DNA of 64,000 nt. Origin: Anadara kagoshimensis. Its lineage: Eukaryota > Mollusca > Bivalvia > Arcoida > Arcidae. The notes beneath the pieces are model-generated. The model saw only the letters and a list, made by a program, of their open reading frames with translations, did no database searches and was not told where the DNA came from. Where the stretch lies: positions 54,214,920 through 54,278,919 of the forward strand of contig CM037861.1 in assembly GCA_021292105.1 (NCBI GenBank), given 5' to 3'. Position 1 is the first letter of the stretch. Every line of letters starts with the position of its first letter. Below, one piece after another: positions 12,263-22,961 of the stretch. A program made the translations under genes and the position numbers.

Positions 12263-13440
12263 CATGTCGGACACAATTTTTAAAGTAGACCACCCAAGAA
12301 CTGTTGTGACAAAGTAGAGCTAACTTGTAATGTCTTATGACAAAGAAACCCCCTTTCTCCCATACCTTTTCCCTTTCTGTTAAGACGAGCTACACATGCT
12401 ATGACATCACAATGAGTCAAAAATTTATATTGTGACATCATTGGTTGCAAATTGCAAACAAGGGTTGCACAGTGTGAGGAATTGTATTCCGAAAAGGCTG
12501 TAAAATTAAAACTGGTATATGTAATCGCACAATTTTTACCAAAAAAGCTTTACAAAACAGCATTTATCGGATATTGGAGAAAAATGATTTAACCTCTTTC
12601 TTGTAGTGAAGACATAAATAGCAATCTTTGGGATGTGATTGAGATATCTATGTTTTCCCTACAAAACAGGTGTAGATTCTATTATTCTCAACTGTGGTCC
12701 TATAATCTACAACGAATATAAAAGATGACCCATATTAATACAGCCTTTGTCAAAAGAACCAATCTGGGTAAATTTGAGATCAGGATTGGGCCAAAATTAA
12801 GATTACCGGTACTAGTGTGTAAACAATGTTTTTTATGGGTCATGGTTAAACAATAAGTAGGATATAGGTTAAAACTATTGAAGAAATCTGTTAACCTTCT
12901 ATATGACAAACCAATGGAGCATGTGTCAAATTTAATGAAACTTATTTATAGCAAGCAGTAATAACATGGTTAACTAAGACTTGACATAGACAGACAGGAT
13001 GATTCCTTAATACCCCTTATATAGGCAAACAACATTGACCTGTCCATTTGACATTTTATTAGGAATAGTCATATAGGAGGGTCCATCCAAAACAGGTAGC
13101 GTCAGGATTCAAAGTTTATACATACACCTTGCCCATAATTAGTATTCACATCATATAGACGAAATATACACATGTGATCCCTATTACTTAAATTTACCTG
13201 TCCATAATGAATATTTAAATCAAAGGTCAAGTGGACAGATAATTGTTGTTTGTCTTTGTACAGATATTTAATGAGGTGAAAACAATAACATAGTGTTGTG
13301 ACTCGATTTTAATTAATAATTTATTTACAGTTATTAACCACTTGTTACAACCAAACACTTTCTAAACTAAAACTTGGACAGGTGTTTGATTTACAAAGGT
13401 TGATTTAACAAACAATATGAATGATATGTCATAACAATAA
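12263..13440. other. Intergenic DNA downstream of TRMT10A
   Basis: No gene recognised. An ATTTATT on the plus strand near 13320 gives AATAAAT on the minus strand, about 400 bp past the TRMT10A stop, and could be its polyadenylation signal. If so, the MITE at 13441-13625 is part of the TRMT10A 3' UTR. Confidence 0.4.
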
Positions 13441-13625
13441 CAGTCAAACCTGCCATAGAAGCCACCTCTATATAAAAGTCACCTGCTTTTAAAGACTAGA
13501 AAATAATTTTCCAATTGCACTTAATTTATGTTATTTGGACCTACAAAGTATATATAAAGGCCACCTGCCCATAATGGCCACTCTTAATGGTTCCTTCAGG
13601 TGGTCTATATAGACAGGTTTGACTG
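13441..13625. mobile_element. MITE with CAGTCAAACCTG terminal inverted repeats
   Basis: It begins CAGTCAAACCTGCC and ends AGACAGGTTTGACTG, with inner repeats of the GGCCACCTGC type. Two further copies lie at 15577-15759 and 60591-60773. Where the ends are intact they are flanked by TA, fitting a Tc1/mariner-derived MITE. It is too short to code for anything. Confidence 0.8.
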
Positions 13626-13719
13626 AAGTTCAATTAAAACCATATTTCTGTTTACTTAGAGCTTAGTTTTGACAGGTTCCACTGCACTGTATATAAAACC
13701 AAGCTAGCTCTAACAATCA

Positions 13720-16700
13720 TCAGCTTGATTCATCATTTCTATTTCTACAGTCGTCTCTAATCAATTCTGTTTTATCACCATTATCAATGCTCTTGTCCTC
13801 ATTGTTTGAAGAATCACATTGTTTAATTGAATCACAAGGTTTGTTTGAGTCACAAGGTTCACCAGTAATTTTATCTGGTTTTGTCTCAGGTTCCACTGGA
13901 CATATTAACACACCATTTTGAAGAACTTTTTCTAAATCTGAAACACTATTTTCACTTTGTTCTGAGCTGTCCTTTAATTTCACTCCTTTTCGTTGTGGTA
14001 GAACTGAGTAGAATGCTTTTTGCCAGTCTTTGTTCTCTGAATAACGCAGGAGAATGTCAAATACTGAAATATATAACATACACATGTAGATGATGTCAGT
14101 GTTGCCAAGAGGATGTCAGTATTGCTATAAGTGACAATGATTTACAATAAAAATTGAGCAACTCCATCATTGTAAACCCACCGGTAATATTAACTCTGTA
14201 TCATATTCATATCGTTGGAAAGCTAAAGCTGATATCGACTCTGTAGTGTAGTTTATAGAGTGAATATCAGCTGTGGCTTTCTGATGATGGAGTAACTCAT
14301 GACAGGCAAAACTCAACACATCGATTATTCCCCTTTGTTGCACTTCTGTTTTGAAGATGTGAGTCCTCTGCTAAAGTAAATATACTCATACCTTACTGTA
14401 CACCATAACCAAACCACAAAATGTTATACCAGTGAGTGCAGTTAGTGTTATACAAAACATGTGAAAGTTTATAGCAGAGTGTTTCTACTTTTGAAGTGTT
14501 GAACAAAGTTCGCTTGGACATTATGTCTAATTTTGAGGAGTTTCAATTACTTCTGGTGATCTACACTGCCCTAAAAAAGTATCATGACCATGTTGAAACT
14601 TGACACTTGCGATTTTTCACAATAAAATGGTATCTTACTTTTAATTGTACTTTAATATTATTTCTCTGCACTGTTCAAGCTAAGGGAGAATACTCTTCAT
14701 ATACATATTTCCTTCTATTAAAATGAATGTGTTAAAAACAATTTGGTATTGAAATCATGGCATTTTATTTCTACAAAACAAGGAATTGAATTGGATTATA
14801 AAATGGTCAAATACTGATTTATTACAGTTTTAGTTAATTTAATATTAACACTAGACACCTGTATATTAACTAGTTTCTATAAATTAGTAGTTGATGATGA
14901 AATTATGACATCGAGCATAAGCTGACTAAACATCTATCCAGCCGAGACAGACACAACAACAATTCTTAAAACAATCAGGACAGTACACTATTTTGCTTTA
15001 AAACCGTCTGCTTACTTATTGTCAAGCATTCAAGTCCTTCTTTTCATTTCTGTTTACGTTAAAAATGTTTATTCTTATAAATAAACCTACCATGATTTAT
15101 AGTAAGAACTTTCCTGGACTTTAGATCAATATAATCAGATATTGGGAGCTGGGCATGTGAAACACCTTTCTCTACTGCTTTCTGATGACAAAGTCCCTGA
15201 AAGTAAAAAACTAAATTTGTTTAACAGGGTATTTGTGTAGCCTCTCGAGACACCTAAAAGAAAATGGAAACAACACCATGTCTCCCATCCCAAATAACAA
15301 AACCTGGCAATAACCTGAAGAAACTAATATGTGGTCTACTACAAAATTGATTTAAACAGTGGGTATAATGTGTCTTTGTCCAGTTTCATGCAAAAAATAC
15401 TACTAGTAATTAGAAAGGATATTACATATTTAAATAATTACATTTTTCAATGTATTTTGAGGACAAAATTCTCTTATTATATAGATTCCTTAAGAATTAA
15501 TGAAATCTTTCCATTGTTTCTAGAAGTATTCTAGTAAGTTTAAAATGGGAGAAAAGATTTGGAACTGAAAAATATGTACAGTCGAACCTGCCTGAAAGGC
15601 CACTTCTATACAAGGGCCACCTGCTTATAAAGGCCAGTATATCTGCATCCCAATTGTTCTTAATTCTTATTAGTTGAACCTGCATGTAAAGGCCACCTGC
15701 CCATAAAGGCCACCTTTACTGTTTTCCTTGGATGGCCTTTACAGACAGGTTTGACTGTACTTGGCAACTGCCAATTAAATAAGAGCATGAATCATTACAT
15801 ATTAATGACAGGAACAGGCAAAAAAAGACAAGAAAAGACAACCATATAATATAGGGATTTCTAGCTACAAAACTCTGGACTTTGGATGGGTACTGGATTT
15901 ACTGATGTAATAATGGCCAGTGGTGTTGTAATAGTAATTCCGAAGTGCCCCTTTAATGTCATAAATCTTCCATAAATCCCATCACCAATTCTTCATACAT
16001 AGGTACATTAAAATTGAAAATGAGCCATTTTACCGGACAATGTTTGAATTTGTTATCCATGACAATCAAAGAAAACATATTATACCTCCTTTATAAATAC
16101 TGTTAATTGATTTGATGAGAGAAGTCACATGGCAGGGATAGAAATATCATATTTCCCTCACACGATCGAGTTCCCCTGTATAATATCCCTTATTTGGAAT
16201 AAACCATAACGTTTTTATTGATACAAAATTGGTATAGCTTTCAAGTTCGATGAGTTCCGATAGAAGAAAACATTACTTGGCGACAGTTTTATGGTCATTC
16301 CAAACGATGAATAAAAAACTTTCTTTTCAGTGCCATGGTTATCGTTCAATCCAGTATAATAAACAATTTTTTGCCATTGATTGAGGGAGATATGAACATT
16401 TGTTAACCCTTAACAAGTCATATTTACCTCGGGCTTTGATCTCAGGAAAAATGACTTATTGCGAGTGAACAAATGTTCATATCTCCCTCACTCAAAGGCA
16501 ATAAATGTATAATATACATTTAATATAGTTTGATTTCTTATTGTTATATTATTGAAATTAATATTTAAGGTATATTTGTAGAAAAAATACTTGCTTTGTG
16601 ATGATTGTGATCCACAAGTCCTCCAATGATATAAGCTGTATCTGGGTCAAGGTCACACAAAACATTTGATGAATCACTTGATAGATAAACAATTTGGGAG

Positions 16701-19700
16701 TGATCAAATACTTCTGTGTAATCTTTTTCTGTAAAATTTACCTGAAACAAAATCAATACACTTTGCTACTGTAACAACAAGGAAAAATCTTTTTGTACTT
16801 GTGGTTGACCTGGGTCAAACCCACAGCTGTGAAATGACTTGGGTTTTGAAGGCTGACACCATAACAATTTAGATCACTATAGTCACAAACTCTTCATTTA
16901 AAGTACACAATACAACCCTTGGTCTATTGGAAAATGCTATCAGATAATCTAATTTTCACAATAGTCATTTTTTTGCAGCAAAGCTATTTCTATTTAGTTT
17001 CGAAATTCCATTTTCTTATCAGGAGGTTGAGAAAAAATTAGAATTTTAATCTAACAGAAACTAATTGATTTTCAGATACTTTTACTTTGTGTCTTGATAT
17101 TCTTGATGCCTGGGATGCAGTAACACATGTGATATTTCAGTCTAATCAAGATTATTTCGCTGATATTGAGAACATCAATTCTGGGATAGTGGAAAAAAAA
17201 GTTAAAACTGTAGTACAAAGTGAAAACTACTGCAAGCAACCCACATCATTTCTAACACTAAGATTTGCCAGAGTGGGATTCTAACCACAGTAGTGAGAGA
17301 TGTGATCTGCAAGTGCCACCAAGGCAGGCCCTTGTGGATAACAACATGAAACTAGAAAAACTGTGAGCCACAAGCTCACAAAAAATACCCCCCCCCCACT
17401 CCCAAAAAACCATCGGATCAAATTTTAAAATAGGAGGTGCACATCTACATTATATCACAAAGATTGTGTAAAAGTTTCATGAAAATCCATTGAAGGGTTT
17501 AGGAGGAGCTGCGGATAAGAGATAGGTACCCTAAGGTGTAACGGAAGGACGGACACACGGACGGACATCCCTATCACTATATACCCCCCACTTTTTAAGC
17601 GGGGGGTATAACAAGAAATTTTCTCATGTTTGATGATAAAAAGCAAGTACATGTATATTGTTTTTTGCTTTTTTTCACTTAAATATTTAGGTTTACCTAT
17701 TTGTTTTGACTACACACTTACATCCCAATTCTTAAAATCACCAATAGCTTCTAGTCTCTCTTTAGTTTGACCTCTGACCCCTGTGACATAGAATTGTAAT
17801 GGGTTATCTGCTCTTCTATTAGTTGAATAACAGAATTGAATCTGTTTTACCAGCTTTATAATATCCTGTCAAAAAGGTAAATGTTTACATGATTATATGC
17901 ATATCAAAATATGTGGAGTTCAGTGGACAATGTTGTATGCTCTAGTCAATATTCTTTTTATTATATCAAGAATGTCAGTTCTTCAATGCTGTAGGAAGCC
18001 AGAGTGCCAAGAGAAAACCTTCATGAAACAAACTGACAAACTTAGGATACTAAAATGTGTCTGTCAAAGTGGGATTCAAACCAAAGCAGAAAGGTTGGCA
18101 CTTTAGATCACTCGGCTAATAAATGAAACATTGTCTATTTACAACCAACATATGTCAAGGAAATTTTGTCATCACAATGTGCCTTGATAAGAGATTTAAA
18201 AAAACACATATAGAAAAAATAGAAGATTTTTTTGGGCTGTATTCCGAATTGGAGAATACATGAGCTTCCAATTCTATCTCTAATTCTTTATCAATTTAAA
18301 TGTCTGTGTAAAAGAATAAAATGGAAATATCAGGAAAGGAAGAAAAAATACTGTAAAGGGAATTTTTTTCTTGGGGTGAAAATTTCGAAATTTCTGAAAT
18401 CTGGCATTTTGTGTGGGTGTAATTTATGCATAACCAATATAAGTGGATGTATATCCTAAAATTATGATATTTTCAATTGTATGCTAGACATTTTCGTACA
18501 AATTCTTTAGCACAAAATAAGTGAAAGTTATATCCACACGAAAATTTTCCCCTTTACAGTATAATTTTCAAGGATAAAAAAAAAAGAAAAAATTCCCCCG
18601 AGTCAGAGGTCCAGGACCTATTGATTTTACACTGGGGCCCTAAACCTTTGATATTTACACTGTAAAAGTCTAATGGACCTGCAATTTTTACCAGGATAAT
18701 TCTACTTTTTCTACATAACAATACAATTTGCAAATGAACCTATCAATTACGACATTAGACTTTTAAAACTTTATGTGGGACCTGCCAAAAATAAAGGCAA
18801 AAGGTCATGAGCCTTCCATTACAAAACATAATTTTGAATCCCTGCAGTGTAGCACATTAACAGTGCAAACCATTCAGTTACATTGCAAATTACCATAACA
18901 TCATACAACCAGTACTCTGCAAGAAAAAGTCCTTTCTAACATGACAATGACTAATACCAGAAGACATCGTAAATGTGAAACTCGCTGTTTTACTGTCTGG
19001 TTTAAAAATATTTTTGTGCTAAAGACTGATTGATTGATTAAATGGGGTTTTACGTTTCAGTCAATAATATTTCACTTATATCAAAACATCATCAGCTACA
19101 TGCGAAGAGACAGAACTTTTTACGTTTGCAGTGCACTTAGAGCAATGTGCAAGGAGGGTTCTTCTATGTTTCCACAATTTTAAAATTATTAGTAGCCAAA
19201 TTTCCAAGATTTGTGAAAATATAGTATTTTTAAAGTAATTTTTCACAAATTTGTTAAAATAGGTTACTTTTTGAAAGAATGTCACAAAAATTAGTAGCCA
19301 TTGGCGATTTTGGCTACCAGGAATGGAAACATAGGTTCTTTAGAGTGCCATGCCTACAGTGACATGAGACTTATGTTTTCAAAATCTCCCTATAAAAACC
19401 CAGTGACTTTCATTTATAAACAATCACTACCAGAACTTGTTTTTAAGTTTTCTTTGATACAGACAGGGTTTGAAACTCTGGTCTCCAAAATACAATTATA
19501 ACACTTTAAATTTGCTAAAGAACAAGCAAAGAATGAAAGTCATAACATAATATAGCCTTATTAACAAACAGTTAAAACCTAAAGAGGATGTCACAGCACA
19601 ACAAGATGAGTCTGAAAATTCTTATCAAGACACAACATGTTGATCTTGGTAAGAATTTTATGACTAAAAACAGCTGGGGTAAAAATTTTATTTTTTGTTC

Positions 19701-20951
19701 CACTTGCAAAAAAACTTTTAAGACATGCAAAAGAAAGTACTCTAAGCATACTGAAACACAAGTAAACTGTCAAATACAGTATGTTATCTAGCTAAACTTC
19801 AATGTCTGACTTTTATGAATTACTTGGAAGCATACCTTCTCTGCCATGTAACTGTCTAAGGAACAGTCTATGACAACCTTTACTTGACATGCTGATTTAG
19901 CCATTGTGTTTTGTTTTAACTTTTTTCTTGTTGGGCCCAAATCTTCACCTCTTTCTAAAGCTTCTTTCTTTCTTTGCTTTTTCTTTAGACGTTCTTTGGC
20001 TCTAAAACATTTAAAATATCTAAAGCTATAACTATGTTTATTATATAAAATGTACTGATAATTGTAATGCATTAAGAATCAAATTAAAAGAAACACCACT
20101 TAAAAGTGAATTTTCCTTACCGTTGGCCTTTACTGCTGCACCTGGTATCAGTATAATGGACTGGGGGAGTGGTACGCTTGTCTGCGGCGTACTGACTCTG
20201 TGAGCTAGCACTTAAAGTAACCCTGAGTGTGCACTAGTACATGGCAGACCAAACAACACACTCGCACTTCACATGCATACACGAAATTGATCATAGATTA
20301 ATCCATAGAGATTAATAACATAGTTCTCGTTACAAATAGCTGAAAAATTGCTGATGCAACATGAAGCAACATTAAACCAACAAACTTATTAAATGGTTGC
20401 TTATAACTGAATTTACAGACAACATCTGCTAATTTGGACTATTATACATCTAGCTCTTAGATCATTAGTTAATATTTAAAAAATTAAAAAAATTAAAAAA
20501 AAAAAAAAAGAGAGATATCATGTAAAAGTTATAAAGTACAAGTTCATCTCCAAAGAAGACCAATTAAACTTGATCAGAACATCAACACCAGTTTAAGCTC
20601 AAAACAGATAGTGTTAACAGAGAACAACTTCAACCGAGAAAACCTTTTTTGTCAAGACTGTCTAGAAACTGAAATATCTTAATGTTTTACAAACCTTTTT
20701 TCATCTTTATGAGCTAGCCACTTTTCTTGCCTTTTCAATTTCCGCAACTGACTTTTGGACATTTTAACTTCTGAAGCCCCTTCCTCCGATGTCTGGTCAT
20801 TCTCAATGTCTTCTAAATTCTCCTCCATGTTCTGATGTCCATCTGGTGAACAATTTGCGTTATTTGAAATAGTGGAACTGTACACAGCAATAGATGGGGA
20901 ACCAGGATCTTCTGTTGTGTTATTATCAGACATTTTGCTTTCCTGTTCCAT
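13720..20951 (-). CDS. TRMT10A: tRNA (guanine-9-N1)-methyltransferase, TRMT10A
   Basis: Six exons on the minus strand join in frame: 20951-20695, 20001-19836, 17865-17722, 16741-16595, 15196-15091 and 14063-13720 (387 residues; human about 339). The start is the ATG at 20951; a second Met lies six codons later. Residues 1-140 hold an acidic N-terminus and a Lys/Arg-rich segment ([24 protein letters not shown]) typical of the tRNA-binding part. The SPOUT methyltransferase core runs from about residue 131 ([11 protein letters not shown]) through [29 protein letters not shown] (229-238), HAQLPISDY and SRKVLTINH to [14 protein letters not shown]. The Asp in GGLVD corresponds to the residue long proposed as general base in yeast Trm10. 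TRMT10A-type enzymes use SAM to make m1G9 in cytosolic tRNAs. LVDHNHHKG and LPQRKG fit TRMT10A better than TRMT10B or C. Intron 4 has a GC donor. No frame breaks are seen. Confidence 0.95.
15577..15759. mobile_element. MITE with CAGTCAAACCTG-type TIRs (TRMT10A intron)
   Basis: Second copy of the family at 13441-13625. It starts TACAGTCGAACCTG and ends CAGGTTTGACTGTA, with TA on both sides. It lies in the intron between TRMT10A exons 4 and 5. Confidence 0.8.
16130..16502. mobile_element. Hairpin-headed MITE-like element (TRMT10A intron)
   Basis: 16371-16502 is a long imperfect palindrome. TTGCCATTGATTGAGGGAGA at one end faces CTCCCTCACTCAAAGGCAA at the other, enclosing an AACATTTGTTAAC...AACAAATGTT inner arm and a TCGGGCTTTGATCTCAGG loop region. 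The sequence to its left (from about 16130) contains CATATTTCCCTCAC, resembling one palindrome arm. The layout is arm, body, double arm. No coding frame. Confidence 0.6.
17190..17345 (-). mobile_element. tRNA-derived SINE fragment
   Basis: GTGGGATTCTAACC on the plus strand is the reverse complement of a pol III B-box-like GGTTAGAATCCCAC. It is followed by a tRNA-like head segment and lies in a TRMT10A intron. It is similar to the copy at 17960-18125. Confidence 0.5.
17355..17612. repeat. Dispersed repeat ending in a C-run/G-run hairpin
   Basis: It starts GTGAGCCACAAGCTCAC (a short hairpin), has a run of 10 C at 17388-17397, a GGACGGACACACGGACGGAC segment, and ends TACCCCCCACTTTTTAAGCG followed by GGGGGGTATAA, a perfect short hairpin near the 3' end. 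The terminal hairpins and (GGAC)n-rich inner part match a type of dispersed non-coding repeat common in molluscs. It may be a short Helitron-like element. Confidence 0.5.
17960..18125 (-). mobile_element. tRNA-derived SINE fragment
   Basis: The plus strand reads AAAGTGGGATTCAAACC, then GATCACTCGGCTAA. The reverse complement is a tRNA-like head with TTAGCCGAGTGATC (A-box side) and GGTTTGAATCCCAC (B-box). It lies in a TRMT10A intron. Confidence 0.55.
18349..18561. mobile_element. MITE with TACTGTAAAGGG terminal inverted repeats
   Basis: Starts TACTGTAAAGGGAATTTTT and ends AAAATTTTCCCCTTTACAGTA. The interior has paired GAAATTTCTGAAATCTGGCA and TCCACACGAAAA segments. Related copies lie at 25349-25509 and 29011-29243, and a more diverged one at 27579-27786. 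TA flanks fit a Tc1/mariner-type MITE. Confidence 0.75.
19029..19495 (-). mobile_element. tRNA-derived SINE, reverse copy (TRMT10A intron)
   Basis: The sequence begins with GATT repeats, then GGGGTTTTACGTTTCAGTCA and AATATTTCACTTATATC. This is the reverse complement of the 3' body of the complete SINE at 60159-60503. It runs to AGGGTTTGAAACTCTGG near 19475, the reverse of a B-box. The central part is diverged. Confidence 0.7.
20120..20340. repeat. Unclassified dispersed-repeat-like segment (TRMT10A intron 1)
   Basis: This segment is less AT-rich than its surroundings (CTGGGGGAGTGGTACGC, TCTGCGGCGTACTG) and ends in CCATAGAGATTAATAAC, similar to CCCATAGAGATAAATAATC near 3219. That suggests an interspersed repeat. 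No ends were defined. Confidence 0.3.
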
Positions 20952-22961
20952 CAAATGTGTTCCTATAAGTATATAGTGGTTTTAAATTGCAGAAATTTAC
21001 ATTTTACACTGTATGGGCTCGTAAGGCGTTTTCGATCACCAGGTGTTTCCGATCACTTATGTAAATTCCGAATGGTGAGCATGGGCGGCCGAATTTTTCA
21101 GGCCAAACGATCTATTTATAACGACGGAAGCACGTTTTTTCTACCAGTGTAAACAAATAGTCATAAATGCTTTCTGGGAAGGTAGGATAACTCACATTCT
21201 GTCCGCGTTGATAAAAGCCGCCATTTTTGTTATTCCCGTTTTTCATGTACCATAATATGTCCAATTTATTTTGATCTAATCAGTTTCATGCAATCAGGTG
21301 TCGTCTGTTTACTCTCTGATTGTTTTGACAAATATCAGTTCATGTGACGTCACCAGTTATAGTCTGTTTCAAGAAAACCGAGGCTGTAAAGTGGCACCAC
21401 GTATTATAGCATAATTGTTATATATCGGGAGCAAGATTATACAACACTTGGTTCTATAAATGCACATTCAACACCATAAAGTGATAACCGCTACCTGCTC
21501 CATGCTTCATAACACATTCTCAACAGATTTTTACAGTTAAAACTATTGATGTTGCATGAGTATATATATTTATATAATATATATAGACATATGTCAATAT
21601 AAGGTTTCTAATTGTTATGAAATCAATGGATGACACACAAATGGGTACATGGTTGCTGGAATATTAATTAACTTAGGATTTAGATGAGGTAAGATATAAT
21701 GTTCATGTTTTATGTTAACACTGGCCCGTTTTGAGCCTCAAACACTTTTACTTTCTTGTGTAATACGTCACTACATCACGTGATCGGATTCACCTTTTCA
21801 CCATTTTTGTTTACATAGAAATGGGGACCGGTAGGGATTTAGATAAAACATGCTGTGTAATTCTTTGATTGAGCTTTTGTCAGTATAAAAGCATCCATAT
21901 TAATTAGTATTAACCACGCTGATGTACATTTGATTCAGTATTATTTAGGAAGCTAAACAATTATTCCAAAATCTGCTAAGTGATCGAAATCCCCTTAGTC
22001 CTCCATACATGTGTGCTCCTGCTTAATGATCAAAATGCTTCGGTCTAAACCCACAGGTTATGATGCCACCATAGTGTTTGTCAGTCCGGCCTTTATAGTT
22101 CCCCCCCCCCCCCCCCCCAAAGGCATTCCAGTTTCTTCCACCATCCAAGAACTGACTGCTTTGATATCATCAAAATCCATGTCAAAATCACTATCTTAAA
22201 GCAAAGTAAACACTTTTGAAACTGGCAAATAAGTTAAATGTCAACTTTCACCATTAAGCAGTGAGGCTGGGTTTTCCGGAAGTGTAAGCATATCATGTTT
22301 AACTTGTTACACCCACCACATGTGCAAGCGAAATAACCTCGACTGCTGCATGAAACACTTTTCCTCAATCTCCCTAATTTTTGAATGGAAAAAAATTGAG
22401 AAGGGATAAAAGTGTTTAAGTTTTGCAACTCGGGCCACTGGTTTTGTCTACTGTAGACGTAGTCAACTCTGGGTTGCTTCAGTATGTTTTGGATTCAGAG
22501 AGATTCTCTTGGGGCCATGCCAAATTTGAAAAACATGTATACCCTCGAAGGATTGGCTTTCTACGTATTTAACTTTTAAGGCAAAATAGTTAAAATATGA
22601 CAAAGAATTTTGTTAAAACTCACAGTCAATAGTTTCACCACGTTGTTTTGTTTTTGCCTAACGTTTTCTTTTTCCTCGTAATCCTTCCATTGCTTGGAGC
22701 ATTATTGTGTTAGCAGCGTTAAAATGAAATGTTGAAAAAGAAACATGTACGTATTTAAAAAAGTAATATTTTGTAACCCCAATTTTTTTTTTTTAATTAA
22801 ATTCATAAAGTAAAGCTTTTACTTGTTTTTTTTTTTAAATCTCTAGTTAAAGGGAAGTAACTGGTGTATCCTGTCAAATCATGTGACTCGGGGGAACTAT
22901 TCGACAAGTTGAAAAAGCAAAACGATGACATAAATATTTGATAAAACTGAACTTAAAGACA
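20952..22961. promoter_or_regulatory. Shared upstream region of the head-to-head TRMT10A/TMEM104 pair
   Basis: The start codons of TRMT10A (minus) and TMEM104 (plus) face away from each other about 2.0 kb apart, so both promoters should lie here. No CpG-island-like or TATA signal could be assigned. The stretch contains a LINE fragment (22195-22440), a run of 18 C (22101-22118) and a weak inverted pair near 21045 and 21980 (GATCACTTAT and CTAAGTGATC). A TTATAG acceptor-like site just before the TRMT10A ATG suggests a 5' UTR intron. Confidence 0.4.
22195..22440 (-). mobile_element. LINE tail fragment
   Basis: GCAAAGTAAACACTTTTGAA, CCATTAAGCAGTGAGGCTGG, GTTTTCCGGAAGTGTAAGCA and CACCCACCACATGTGC follow the order of the LINE-tail family best seen at 43090-43612. 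Heavily diverged. Confidence 0.55.

Noticed and set aside
21003-21995. Possible TIR element (CGATCACTTAT / CTAAGTGATCG)
   Set aside because: The inverted match is only about 10 bp and does not extend to matching ends or a target duplication.
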